Shown piece by piece: positions 23,501-34,106 of a DNA stretch of 64,000 nucleotides. The notes beneath the pieces were generated by a model, which was not told the origin of the DNA, made no database searches, and saw only the letters and a list, made by a program, of their open reading frames with translations. The stretch lies in NCBI GenBank assembly GCA_032358255.1, contig JAULBX010016194.1:27326-91325 (forward strand), in the 5' to 3' direction. The translations under genes were made by a program, and so were the position numbers. The first letter of the stretch is position 1; every line of letters starts with the position of its first letter. Source of the stretch: Heterotrichella gracilis. Its lineage: Eukaryota; Sar; Xanthophyceae; Tribonematales; Xanthonemataceae.

Positions 23501-25261
23501 TCAGACAGAGTCATGCATGTACCATGTACCATGGCAAACCCTAACCTATACCCTAAGCTAAACCCTTATCCCTGCAGACCATTGCCGAGGCTGTGGTAGT
23601 GAACGAGACGCGCACCGAGGCCTCTGCATCCACCCTGGAGTACCGTGGGGCCAGGCAGATACGAATCAGCCTGCAGCTGGCGTATGACAGCTATGACAAG
23701 GTGAGCGGAGGGCGGCCGCATGCCCATTGATCACAGGGGTCAGCGGTGGGGATGCAATTTCTGTTGATTTCAAAACCACATTCTCTTAAAGCTACCTTCA
23801 GTTTTTTTAAGTCTATGTGCAATGAGCCGCTGGCATGTGAGGGCTGTGACAAGGTGGGGGGACGGCCTCTGTATACAATTTATTTCACACGATGCCTGAT
23901 GTTTAGCTAGATGGCCACACTACCATTGGCCAATCACAGGGATCCGACATCTAATACCGGAATAGCCTTGCATTTCTCCTGTCCTTGAGCTTGTCACCGC
24001 CCAACCCTCTACTCCCGGCACCCAGATCACATGCTAGACGCCCACACACCTCCCGCCAGCAAGCACCACACCAACTTGACCCCCTCATCCCCACCCCCTG
24101 CAGCTTTCCTCCATCACCACCCGCACCAACATGGACCCGCATCCCAAACCAGCAGGGTTCCCCATCCCCACAACAACATGAATCCCCATCCCCACAGCTG
24201 TCCACCATCACCACCCGCACGAAACAGCTTCTGTCCCGCGGCTACCCCGGCATCGACCCCTCCCTGCCTGTGCGCAGCTTCTGTGCAGGGGCGCAGCCAA
24301 CACACCTAGAGCTGGTGGCCTTTGTGAGTGGAAACCCTAGCAAAACCCTCGAACCTGCGGTGCAAATGCAAAACCATTGGGCATTCGCAATGCAAAGTAT
24401 TGTGCCTAATAAACTCCTCCCTCCCCTGCTACACAAGGCACAAAAAGAGGGGCCCTAAATCTGTACCACAACACCGCTGTACCCAATATGTAGGGATCCA
24501 TGGAGTGTCCCACATTTCTCGCCCGCAATGCATGCAACACCCTCGAGATAGACAGATCCTCTCACCCTCTCACCCCTCACCAGTCACCCACCACCCGCAC
24601 TGAATCTCTGAAAAGGGATTCATGGCTTTCCTTGTCGTACCCCCCTCACCCTCACCCACCACCCCACCACCTACCCCCCCCACCCGCAGTGCTACACCTC
24701 TGAGAAGGGGTCCATGGCTTTCCTGGCCACGCGCGACCGCGTGCTTGTGGATGTGCTGCGCATAGTGCAGCAGGCGGGGGGCAGGCTGGTCACGGCGTAC
24801 CCAATGCAGGTAGGGTGGGGGGCGGAGGAGAGGGGGGGGTGGGGAATGTGTGTTTGCGAATGCGTGTCTTTACCCTACCTCTCCCGCAGATGATGGCTGC
24901 TGTCCCAGATTCCCTCCCCTACAAACATAATGATGAGATGGCGTACCATGCCCACTGTCACCATGTCTTCAGCAAACTTTGAACACGCTCTGGCAAATGA
25001 CACCAAACCACAGTGCCCATGTCTTTACTCTCCCGCCACACCCTCAAATCTATCCTCTTCCTCCCTCAGATGATGGCTGCCGCCCCCAGCTCCCTTCCCT
25101 TTGAGGACGATGACGAGATGACGTACCCAATTCACACCGACGAGCCGCATGAGATGCCATTGGCACCCTTTGGCCGCAGCGCTACCGTGGGCCTGAGGCC
25201 CAGCAGAGTGGTGGAGGGGGATGGGGGCCCTGGGATGCTGCCGCCTCCGCTGCCTGCCTGA
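20555..25261 (+). CDS. MscS-like mechanosensitive ion channel (MSL type)
   Basis: Tension-gated channel that relieves osmotic stress, probably in an organelle envelope. Exons: 20555-20797, 21168-21275, 21632-21851, 22288-22375, 22652-22811, 23036-23287, 23578-23700, 24198-24323, 24690-24809, 25070-25261 (1632 nt, 543 aa). The first 60 residues are rich in Arg, Ser, Thr and Pro and nearly free of acids, like a transit peptide. However, the CA-rich DNA could instead be an intron tract with the exon opening at 20738. Hydrophobic segments include TTTAVAVALV and VATWVVVVAGMVAGLQ. The MscS signature is in exon 6: LLTVGGFGGIMIGLAAQSVL, then SGLNLFLARPFVVGERV and the beta domain with TIPNK. A C-terminal alpha/beta region follows, ending in an acidic tail. 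Upstream exons may be missing. Confidence 0.87.
21061..21100 (+). repeat. Decayed copy of MscS-like exon 2 start
   Basis: The acceptor CTGCAG and first codons of exon 2 (21162-21195) recur about 100 nt upstream (CACTGCAGGTCCTCCCCACC). The intervening bases repeat TAAACCCTGGGTTCATAACCCT-like text. Confidence 0.7.
21445..21548 (+). repeat. Decayed copy of MscS-like exon 3
   Basis: About 100 nt repeat the exon 3 start (21632-21725, encoding VTDSVMDSLSDGQMQMSSSK) with many substitutions, within the preceding intron. An ATTTGGTGATCCGCTCC stretch replaces ATTCGGTGATGGACTCC. Confidence 0.8.
22885..22975 (+). repeat. Decayed copy of the MscS signature exon
   Basis: The segment repeats 23065-23150, the GGIMIGLAAQSVLSNVISGLN codons, as GGITIGLAAQSVRSECHL with a frame change. 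It lies in the intron directly before exon 6. Confidence 0.85.
24100..24180 (+). repeat. Two short echoes of MscS-like exon 8 start
   Basis: The string around TCCATCACCACCCGCAC at 24108-24126, followed by spaced CCCATCCC(A)CA copies, repeats the exon 8 acceptor and start (24185-24220). Confidence 0.6.
24598..24645 (+). repeat. Decayed copy of MscS-like exon 9 start
   Basis: About 45 nt repeat the exon 9 edge (24686-24730, encoding TSEKGSMAFLA) as TESLKRDSWLSL after indels. Confidence 0.75.
24886..24962 (+). repeat. Decayed copy of MscS-like exon 10 start
   Basis: About 75 nt repeat the acceptor CGCAG/CTCAG and the ATGATGGCTGC start of exon 10, through the DDEMTYP codons (25064-25130), with a stop-forming change. 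Confidence 0.8.
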
Positions 25262-26941
25262 TGTGGTGCTGGTGTGGGTGATGAGGAGTTGTTGGCGCTG
25301 AGTTTGAAGGTATCTGCCACTCCCGCAGGATGTGCCAGCCATACAGGACCCTGGCTCCCTTTGGGCGCAGCGCTGCCACAGGCCTGAGGTGCAGCAGGTT
25401 GGGAAGGGGGACTGGGTGTCTGGACCAGTACCACCACCACTACCTCTGCTGCCTGCTGGATGATGAGCGATTGGTGTAGACTCTATGAGTGTAATGCCAT
25501 CATTGGTGTTCTGCCGCTTCTCCAAGCAACCCAGCTGCATGACATGGCCTCGTTAGGGCAGAGCGCTACAGCAGGCTGGATCTGAGCTGAGCCCGAGGGG
25601 GTGGGGGTGGGGGTACTAAACCCTAAACCCTAAACCCTAAAATGGCAGTGCAAGAGGGCTCTTAGCCCTCAGATTGAATTTCGGTAACTGGCTGGTTTTG
25701 TTTAACAGCAGCGTTTCTAATACCTCATGTTAAAGGTCATCATGATATTATCATGTATTGTACGTCTACTGGAATTTGGTTTCGAAAGTTTCGATACGTT
25801 GACCTGATTGCGCCTGACATCAGAGCACGGAGGCCTGTTGCCATGCTGGGGCAGCTTTTGTGAAGTGCTGTCTCATGGTACAGCATGAGAACGAAATGAA
25901 AATAGTAGTATCACTTTCAACACCAGCTTTATCTGTATAGAAACGGTACCTGTGTCATTATTGACAGTCCGGCGCTAGATAGCTACTGCAGCACATCAAC
26001 TTCATAATATTCTCCTTGGGGGAGAGTTTGCAAGAAATCTTGAGGGGTTACCATTGCATTGCGTGAGCTAGCTAGGATCGTTGCAGGGTGAGGTTGGGAG
26101 GGGGTACCCTACGCCAGGTATTGGATGGCTCCACCATTAAGGTAGGCGTGATCCTATGCTAGGGTTTTCAGGTTTGGCCAACAGTGAGAAACGTGCTGTC
26201 CGTGACAACAGTCTTGCAGACGATAAGTGAGGAAACCAACCATTTGCAGTCACTACTGAGTCGTGCCAACACCTAATACTGTCGGAGGTTGATGGACAGA
26301 GCAGCAGCAGAGTGAGGTGGGTGCAATATGCATGCATGCATGTGCATAGCCATAGTCGATGGCTGATAACGGTATTTGCAACACTGCAAAGCTATGCCTG
26401 CTCTGGTGTGACACGATACCCATAATTTGAAACTCGCTTTTCGTAACTGATACCAGTGTGACCCAGTTGGGCCCGGTTTTGGAAACTGGGCATCGTTTGC
26501 ATGCATGGCTGCTGCTGAATAATAGTGTAACTTTGGGAGCCGGGTAAGGTGGACAGGTTGGTCCCAGGGGTTTGTGTGAAGATCATACCGGTTGTGGTAT
26601 GGGCGTGTCAGACGTGTCCTTCCTTCCAACATCGCACCCGGGGTTGGGTACTTATGCCCATGGGCAAACGCAAATGTCAAACACTGTTCCTCAAGAGCAA
26701 CTGCTGTAGGTCAATACCATGCTGTCTGAGGGGCGTGCCGACTATTTACTGTATTCCAGGTGTCAGACACCAGCTGTGGGATGATCTACCAGTGGCCTTC
26801 AGTTGCCATAGCAACCGAAATAAACATTCCGTCCACCACGGCCAATGTAGTTCAAAACCAAGCTGCCTAAGACTCACAGTGACTCTTTCCCTGTCCTACA
26901 GATCTCACCCAATACCTGTGCTGGACCTGTTACCAGTAGCC
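25262..26941. other. Intergenic region MscS-like / F-box array
   Basis: Apart from the exon 10 echoes, a four-unit CCCTAAA run at about 25617-25641 and GCATGCATGCATG at about 26328-26341, nothing is recognised. The right part (about 26270-26940) matches 28790-29300 in outline, being the upstream half of the tandem F-box duplication. Confidence 0.6.
25320..25445 (+). repeat. Copy of the MscS-like 3' end beyond the stop
   Basis: Downstream of the stop (25261) about 120 nt repeat 25165-25260 (the APFGRSATVGLRPSRV codons through PPLPA) with decay. A shorter third trace (about 25540-25590, GGGCAGAGCGCTACAGCAGG) follows. Confidence 0.75.
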
Positions 26942-28175
26942 ATGGCATCGGTGCGAGACCAGCATCGTGAGCGGTGCCACATACACTCCCTTCTAACCAC
27001 CTGCTGCAGCGCATCTTTGGGGGACTGCCACCGAATTGGTTCAGGGGGCAAGCGCGGCTGTCGCGGGTGTGCAAGCGCTGGCGCGCTTGCCCTCTGAACC
27101 AGGCCCTTGAGAGTCCAAGTGCGGCATGGGAAGTCGTACACTGTTGTTCGACCTGCAAGCCAGGGTCTGATTGGCTGTGCCCCAGGCTGAAAGCCACCAA
27201 GTCTTTCAGGCGCGATGGTAGGGAGGCCAAGGACTTGCTGCCCTTTCTTAACAGCCTGAACCCAGCTTGTCTCGTAGACCTGGAGTATGACTACACGGGG
27301 CCTTTGGTTGGGCATGTGCTTGAGGCCACGTTGCGCCTCACCTCCCTGACTTCCTTGGCCTTGTCATTGATCTGCACCCCGGAGCAGATGGCACCCTACA
27401 TGCCTGCCATGGCAGCACTGGTCAACCTGGAGCGGCTGGAGTTTGGTGCGTGGGACCCTTCCACGGGCGCTGACTGGCAGTGGTGGCCAGAGCTCCCATG
27501 CCTTCCCAAGCTAGGGTCAGCAGTTGTGAAAGGGTTTGGGGTGGACTACGTCCCAGCCCTTGCCCACCAGCCTGCACTCACCAGCCTGACAGTAAGGCCT
27601 CTACAGGCTCTACAGAGACGGAAGTAATCGGCGCTTCCCTGCGGCAGCTCGCCCAGCTCAAGACCTTGACCGTGGAAGGTTGCGGTGCGCGCATACAGCC
27701 TGGCAGCTTCCCCACATCGCTCCAGAGCCTCCGCATCCAATGTGGTAGGATGGTGGCAGATGCCATAGCCCTTCTGCCAGACCTTGTCTACCTGACAGCC
27801 CTCCACCTGGGACCTGGAGGCATGCAAAAGTTGAGACCTGCGCTAGCCAGCATCACCAACCTCCAGCAGTTGACGACCTATGGCCTGCAGGAGCCGCTGT
27901 TGCTGCCCGCCATGCCCAGCCTCACACTGCTGGAGATGTGGTTTGGGCGGGGCGTGCAGCTGGAGTTGCCAATCCATCCCAACCTTAGCATTGTGCCATT
28001 GCATGGGTGGCATAGTGCGACGGGTGGGGACGGGGTGCGCATCAAGGGGCGACACGGGGAGTACAGCATGGCGGTGGATGTGACGTACTGGTACAACAAA
28101 TTTTTGGGCATGCGAACACCCATAATTGGGTGTTCGCTTTTACAAAAAGAATTAAGTTTTTCAGCACACTCTTAA
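26942..28175 (+). pseudogene. F-box/leucine-rich-repeat gene copy A, frameshifted
   Basis: Degenerate tandem sister of the intact gene at 29301. The ATG at 26942 (MASVRDQHRERCHIHSLL) aligns with MALAQDRQRERCPIHSLP. A one-base deletion near 26990, at the first F-box Leu-Pro, throws the frame. Leucine-rich text resumes in another frame (27000-27627: RLSRVCKRWRACPLNQ, LTSLTSLALSLICTPEQM). A further 4-base deficit near 27600-27625 shifts it again (LAQLKTLTVEGC, LVYLTALHLGPGG). The last block ends GRHGEYSMAV and then diverges abruptly from copy B at about 28078. There are no introns in either copy. I read it as a pseudogene, or a truncated LRR protein if the frame is sequencing error. Confidence 0.8.
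28112..28137. repeat. Perfect 11-bp inverted repeat with 4-nt loop
   Basis: GCGAACACCCA and its exact complement flank TAAT. It sits just after the point where copy A of the F-box gene loses similarity to copy B. It may be a hairpin or the end of an insertion; no terminator function can be claimed. Confidence 0.8.
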
Positions 28176-28239
28176 GGCTCAATGCCACAAGCAGGTTTGG
28201 CCGCAAGCTCGTCTGAAATTGTGCAACTCGCGGCAGGTT

Positions 28240-28432
28240 AATTGGCGCCAAAGCTGTTGAAAGTAGGTGAGACCCTAAGCGCTTCATCTGATTGTCGCCC
28301 AGTGCTGGGCGTGAGTTGTGCTTTGCGGGTGGGGATGGCCACAGGCTCGCCAGTAGCCACCGCTGGCACGGCAGCAACATGGGCAGCGGCTGCCTGCCTG
28401 GCGAATGATTCGCTCATCCTGCAGGTAACTCT
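28240..28432 (-). pseudogene. Stray copy of the ABCI ATPase last exon
   Basis: On the minus strand this stretch encodes [21 protein letters not shown] and RQAAAAHVAAV, closely matching the C-terminal exon of the ABCI gene at 31646-31863 ([21 protein letters not shown]). The rest of that gene is missing and the end is lost. A shorter trace of the same exon end lies at about 31500-31545. Codons are worn, so this is a non-functional fragment. Confidence 0.8.
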
Positions 28433-29300
28433 TGAATTCAAGTTGCATGGCGTATCTCACCCTTGGGCGAGCGAGGGTTTTGTGCCCAAGGGTTTTGTGA
28501 GGGTGTTCGGTGGGTACCCTCCGTTAGGTTTTGCAAGTAGAATGGTTTTCACATGAATTTGCAAATTTGACAGAAATCACCGTTGCTGACTTTGTTACAG
28601 CTTTCTTGCTGGTTGGCCTGTTGTGTTGTCTGCTTTATATAGCTCACAAGTCAGCTGCTTCTATAAGCTTGCCACTTCACCCCCTCTGTATTCAGTTGAG
28701 ACCCCTTACCCTTTGGATCTAGTCTACCACACGACTACAAAGAGTCTGCAGGCTCACCATAGGTGGCAAGTAAGCACCAAGTAGGTCAGCAGTGTGCCAA
28801 TACTCGGGTACTGGTGGGCAGCGCTGTAGAAGTGAGGTGCGTGGCTTATGCATGCATGCATGGGCGTGGAGACGGTGCTCATACGGGGTGTGCGTGAGTG
28901 CAGAGCTGTGGGCGTTTGCTGTGACACCTGTGCACTAGTCGACTCTTGCCTTCCTGCATATCTGATAGCAGTGCGACCCAGCTGGGCACACTTTTGGGAA
29001 AGAGGACATCGTGTGCAGGCATTGGTCGTGAACAACAGATTAACAGTGGTGCCTGCTAGGTTGACGGACTGGTCCAAGGGTTGTATTAAACTTGTAGCGT
29101 TCCACCGTTGGCAGTTGTGGTATGGGCAGGCCAAACACTTGTCCCTCAGGTGCAACTGCTGTGGTTTCTCTGGAACCAAGCTCGCTCACACTCACCCTAG
29201 CTCTTACTGTATCCCAGGTGTCACTCAAGAACTGAGCTGGGCCATTGGCCAGTAGCCACTTCTGTGCTGCATAGCCGTTGTTGGCAACCGTCCAATCGCC
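28433..29300. other. Spacer upstream of the intact F-box/LRR gene
   Basis: No gene recognised. About 28790-29300 is the diverged duplicate of 26270-26940, with the GCATGCATGCATG landmark at about 28850-28862. It therefore belongs to the tandem duplication unit of roughly 2.5 kb. Confidence 0.6.
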
Positions 29301-30587
29301 ATGGCTTTGGCGCAAGACAGGCAGCGTGAGCGGTGTCCCATACACTCCCTCCCCGATGACCTGCTGCAGCGGATCTTTGGGGCACTGCCAGCGGATGAGG
29401 TCAAGGACAAAGCGCGGCTGCAGCTGGTGTGCAAGAGCTGGCGCCGGGCCCTCACAGGCCCAAGCGCGGCATGGGAGCTGGTGGAGTGTGAGGGCGGCAA
29501 GCGAAAGCCTGGTTGGCTGTGCCCCAGGCTCAAGACCACCAGGTTCCTCAGGGTGCGGGGTTACGCGCCAATGGACTTGCAGGCCGTGCTTGACAGCCTA
29601 AACCCAAAAACCCTGGCAGAGTTGGACTGCTCCAGGGGCGTATACAAGGGGGCCGCGTTGAGCCATCTGTTTGAGGCCACCTTCCGCCTCACCTCCCTGA
29701 CGTCGTTGTCCCTGTACTTGTTATGCACCCCGGAGGAGGCAGCGTCCTACATACCGGGCATGACAGCACTGGTCAACCTGGAGCGACTGGATCTTCGCCC
29801 CACAAGCCCTTCCCAAGGCGGTAACCCGTCCTGGTTGCCAGCGCTCCCGTGCCTGCCAAACTTAAGGACGGCAGTGGTACACGTGCACGGCGTAGACTTC
29901 GTCCCAGCCCTGGCCCACCAGCCTGCGCTCACGAGCCTGGGGATAGTCCAAATCCCTGGAGGCTTGGCAGGCAGCAAAGCAATCGGCACCTCGTTGAAGC
30001 AGCTCACCCAGCTCAAGAGCCTCATTGTCAATGGCTGCACCATGACCATAGAGCCTGGCAGCTTTCCCACGTCGCTGCACAGCCTCTCCATGCAGTGTAT
30101 ATATGTGGTGGCAGACGCCATGGAGCTCCTCCCAAACCTCGTCCAACTGACAGCCCTCCACTTGGGGCACTATTATGGACAAGTTGACAACGTGACCGCT
30201 GCCTTGGCCTGCCTCCCCAACCTCCAGGAGTTGACGGTAGGAAACATGCCAAAGGAGCTGGTGGTGCCACCCATGCCCAGCCTCACATTGCTGAAGATAT
30301 GGCATGAGCATGGCCTGCGGATGGAGGTTCCTTTCCACCCCCGACTGCGCATCGTGCCAGTGAGCGGGTGGCGCAAGGCGACGGGTGGGGAGGGGGTGCG
30401 TATCAAGGGGCGACACGGGGAGTACAGCATGGCGGTGGGTAAGGATGGCTGCGTTGAGGTGCAGGCGGTGCAGCGCCTGCCACAAAATGCTGTTACAGAC
30501 GCTGGCAGGGTGCAGGAGGCTGGGGAAGAGCAGGAGCAGTGCTGCGCGTGGCTGCGCACTGCTGCAGCAATGCCATGGGGGTCCTAG
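29301..30587 (+). CDS. F-box/leucine-rich-repeat protein, intact, intronless
   Basis: Probable substrate-recognition subunit of an SCF ubiquitin ligase; the target is unknown. A single uninterrupted frame of 428 aa. The F-box is at about residues 12-60 (HSLPDDLLQRIFGALPADEV, LQLVCKSWRRAL). It is followed by irregular LRRs of about 24-28 residues from about 110 to 340 (LTSLTSLSLYLLCTP, LVNLERLDL, LTQLKSLIVNGC, LVQLTALHLG, LPNLQELTVGNM, MPSLTLLKIW). A basic turn (RIKGRHGEYSMAV) and a Gln/Glu-rich tail end the protein. The absence of introns, while most neighbours have many, hints at a retrocopy origin or selection for a compact family. Copy A lies 2.4 kb upstream. Confidence 0.88.
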   Translation: MALAQDRQRERCPIHSLPDDLLQRIFGALPADEVKDKARLQLVCKSWRRALTGPSAAWELVECEGGKRKPGWLCPRLKTTRFLRVRGYAPMDLQAVLDSLNPKTLAELDCSRGVYKGAALSHLFEATFRLTSLTSLSLYLLCTPEEAASYIPGMTALVNLERLDLRPTSPSQGGNPSWLPALPCLPNLRTAVVHVHGVDFVPALAHQPALTSLGIVQIPGGLAGSKAIGTSLKQLTQLKSLIVNGCTMTIEPGSFPTSLHSLSMQCIYVVADAMELLPNLVQLTALHLGHYYGQVDNVTAALACLPNLQELTVGNMPKELVVPPMPSLTLLKIWHEHGLRMEVPFHPRLRIVPVSGWRKATGGEGVRIKGRHGEYSMAVGKDGCVEVQAVQRLPQNAVTDAGRVQEAGEEQEQCCAWLRTAAAMPWGS

Positions 30588-31645
30588 AATCGCGCGCCAA
30601 TGGTCCACACTTGCCATGCAATTTTTTTAGTGAAAGACATGCATCGCACAATTATGCAGGTTTGCAAGTCACGCACCGGCAGGTGTCTTTGTAGCTACTT
30701 CATACACCGCCCTGGGACCTGAGGGATGCCATTTGAGTAGTACTCTTAACAATTATTATCATGCACGCCTATCATGATGCATGCCTTCAAAACATGAATC
30801 AATGACAATTTGGCGTTGATTATTTCATTTTCTATTTTCTCTACAGCAGCTGCCACCTTGAAGGTGCAGTCCAGTGGTACCTGGTGTCATCAATGGTGAT
30901 TTACATGTGCTTTTGTTTACCTGTGCAGCTGCAGTGTACTGATCAGCCATCACAAAAAATGCCGTTTGTTAGTAACATGTTGCCATAGCCTCAGGTGCAG
31001 CGCTGCAACATTTTATTTAAGTTTTTTAAATTCTGACCAGCTGTGATCAGATCAATGATCATTGGGTACATCCCGAGAGCACCATCTGCACAAAATTTGA
31101 AAAATATTCAGCGCATGCTGCAGCTGTAAATTGAATCAAATATGTGGTCAGATCATTGGGAGCACATCTCGTGGCACGGGAGCACATGAGCACCGCAAAA
31201 TTGCTGTATTGACTTCATAGCATTTGAAATGCTGCTTCTAAAAATGTCATTGGAGAGACACTTGACGAACATAATTATCCTGGGCATGTAAACATATAAA
31301 TACGCAAGTTTCCTTTCCGGTGCGCCGGCGGCCCCCATCCCCCAAAAAACTCTTTCAAAAGCTAAAGCTCAACCCCATTTGAAAGCAACCTGAGGTATGG
31401 CCACGACCTCATCTTGACCTCACTTGAACTGTGCCAAATTGGTGGCCCATGGGCAGGACCAGTGGCACCAAGATGGATGATCCAGGCGAGACCTGACCGC
31501 TCTAATTTGAAGTACGCCAACTATTTGCTGGGCATGAGCGGTGACTGGCAGGTGCTCTGCTCTGCCCGCAGCCCCTTCTCCAATGTGGAACCCAGAACGC
31601 ATTGTGTCCCCCGCACCGCATCATTGTCATCCAACTGCAATCCCC
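30588..31645. other. Convergent intergenic region F-box / ABCI
   Basis: AT-rich for this window, with TGTAA on the plus strand near 31125. The minus-strand ABCI exon echo at about 31500-31545 is the only gene-related sequence seen. Confidence 0.55.
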
Positions 31646-34106
31646 TCATCTGAAGTACGCCAGGTGCTTACTGGGCATGAGCGGCGCCTTGCGGGTGGGG
31701 ATGGAGACAGGCTCCCCAGTGGCCACCGCTGGCGCACCACCAGCCTTTGCAGCGGTGACGGCGGCTGCCTGTCGGGTGGTGCGCTCGTTCCGCAGCCAGG
31801 ACTCCACTGTGTGCATGAGCTTCACCCCCTTGTGCAGCTCGGGCAGGGTGGCCGCGGGCCCACCTGGGATGGGGAGAGAAGGGGGGTTTGGCAGGGGGGA
31901 GGACGAGTACCTTCAGTGTTTGCATGGCGAGGTGAGGCAAGGGTGCTGGTACCTTACAAGAGGATTGGAACAGTACTTCCAAGTGAAGGAGGGTAACGAT
32001 GGAGGGTGATGACGGAGGGTGACACATCATGCTGAAGGCGCCCACTCCTCATTAGCTCCCCTTTTCCTCTCAAATTATTAGGGTTTCGGGTCACTATACC
32101 AAATGATGCAGACCCTGCGCCATTCACGCCACACCAATTTCGCCACTTTTGATCCTACATCCCTTCACACGTCACCAGTTCCACCCACCCACCCACCTTT
32201 GACCAGCTTCCCCCCCTCCACATACGCCAGGTGGCTGATCCATGGCTCCAGCCCATCGAATATGTGTGTGGCGTAGATGATGGTGGCCCCCCTCAGCTCG
32301 CACTCCTGCTTGAAGAACTCCAGCAGGTCCATGCGCCCAACCACATCCATGTCAACGGTGATCTCGTCCAGGAGCAGAACCTGTAGGCAGAAGGGGGTTT
32401 AAGGGTTAGGAGAGATTTGCCTAGTTTCTGGTTGAGGTTCTTCTGTCCAGGGTTTGTTGTTAAGGGTTTTTGTCTGGCAGGAGGACCTGTGGGGAGCAGG
32501 GTTAGGGTGGGTGCTGACCCTAGGACCTCCAGCAGGTCCATGCGCCCCACCACATCCATGTCAACGGTGATCTCGTCGAGGAGCAGAACCTATCAGTGGA
32601 AGTGGGTCAGGGTTTTGTGGGTGAGAGGACCCCCTCAGAAGGGCGGTATGGATCTCGTCCAATAGAAAAAGCCAGGATTTAGGAGGGTGTGCGTTCTCTT
32701 AGGGTGGCGACAAACCCCAGTATAATCTGATTCAATGGGAGTATTTCTAGGCAGAGAAAATTGAGGGAAAATGAAGCGTCGGATAGAGAAGGAACACTAA
32801 ACATCCGTCCCAGTCAGTCCCACCGCTAAGGGTTTTCTCAACCCCACCTGGTAGGGTTTGAGCAGGCCCATGCATATCTGCACCCTGCGCCGCTGCCCGT
32901 CCGACACCTTGTTGAGGCGCCAGTGCAGGTCAATGTCAAGCAGCTCGATCAGCTGCCGGCGACGGGCAGGGGACACCCCCTCCACCCCGTATATCATCTT
33001 GCCAGCGGAGATGTCACCCTGGGGAGGTAGGATTTGGGTTGGGGTTTGGAGGCCTGATATTGAGGGTTGGAGGAGGGTAGGGTTGCGCTGGGCACTACAG
33101 TCAACAACTGCTCGAACACGGCATGGGGCTGCCGCAAGATAAACAAAACCTTACGGTAGGGTCCGTGCGCGCACCTGCAGTGCCATGTCGTAGCCGGCAA
33201 ATGCCACATCCCGGCGCCAGGAGGGGCCCAAATAGCCCAGGTCCCCGGTGGCCGTCAATTGCTGCAGCAGATGGGGGATTATTAGGGACAGGATTAGGGC
33301 CTGAAGTTTCGATGCCATTGCCATAGTGCCTGTGGGGCAGAAGAGTATAAGCCTGCCAGATGTGGTGGGCTTTTACGTGGCATCACTACCACATACAAAA
33401 GTGTGAGGGAAAAGTTCAGGTAACACTACGCCATGGAAAGCAATCAGGAAAGGTCACACTAATCATGCCATGAAGTCCAAATGTAGGGTTTGGGGCACCC
33501 ACTATGTCGTGGAAAGCTGGCCTCCCTAGCACCCGCACCACCTCCTTGCCAACCATGAACTTGCCGGCAAGAATCTGGAGCAGGGTGGTTTTGCCTGCCC
33601 CATTTGCCCCCACCAGCAGGCACCTGAGGCAAGGGGGGGAGAGGGGGGTCACATTGCGGTGAAAATGGGGAGGGGATGCCTGCCTGATGTGAAGCCTTCT
33701 CTTACAGCGCCAGGTGTGCACTGCTGCGTCGCATTTTCTCGCATGCATGCACAAGATGTCTGCATGCTCCATACAGCGCAGTGCAGTTATAGTTGTAATG
33801 CCCAAGGGGTTCCGCCCCCGGCATGGATCGCCCAGAAAAAAAGGCAACTAAACAGGGGGTTTATGATGCAATGTATTGCCCACGCCAACCCCTGGGAAGA
33901 GGCCAGTTCCCTCCCCTTTGTTTCCCCACCCACCTGCTTCCCCTGGGCAGGTGCAGCGTGAAATCGCTGATGGTGGGTGGGTGGCCCGAGTAGGCGTAGG
34001 TCAGGGAGTTGACCGAAATGGCGGAACCCTCGGCAGGGTTTTCGACCACACGCGCGCAGGCGATGGCAGCTGGGCCGTCCACGCCCGAAGCGTCTGCCGT
34101 CACCAT
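31646..34106 (-). CDS. Soluble ABC ATPase, ABCI19/20/21 type
   Basis: Single-nucleotide-binding-domain ABC protein with no membrane part. The family is described as cytosolic in plants; its exact role here is unknown. Six phase-consistent exons: 33934-34106, 33503-33623, 33175-33261, 32848-33018, 32197-32380, 31646-31863 (954 nt, 317 aa). The start at 34106 is followed by [19 protein letters not shown]. Walker [10 protein letters not shown] is at 63-71, then GRPAFHDI and [10 protein letters not shown], signature-like [10 protein letters not shown] (165-174), Walker B VLLLDE (185-190), D-loop region ITVDMDV, and switch His in YATHIFDG (H223). The protein ends SKHLAYFR, as plant relatives end in a similar aromatic-Arg tail. 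Membrane segments are absent. Intron 5 holds a decayed copy of the exon 5 start. Confidence 0.93.
32520..32596 (-). repeat. Near-perfect copy of the ABCI exon 5 start
   Basis: About 70 nt (encoding [21 protein letters not shown]) repeat 32312-32381 with only a few changes, 200 nt upstream in intron 4. The copy has lost the TACAG acceptor (CTAT ATAGG context), so it looks unusable. A still weaker trace (ATCTCGTCCAATAG) lies at about 32650. Confidence 0.85.
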
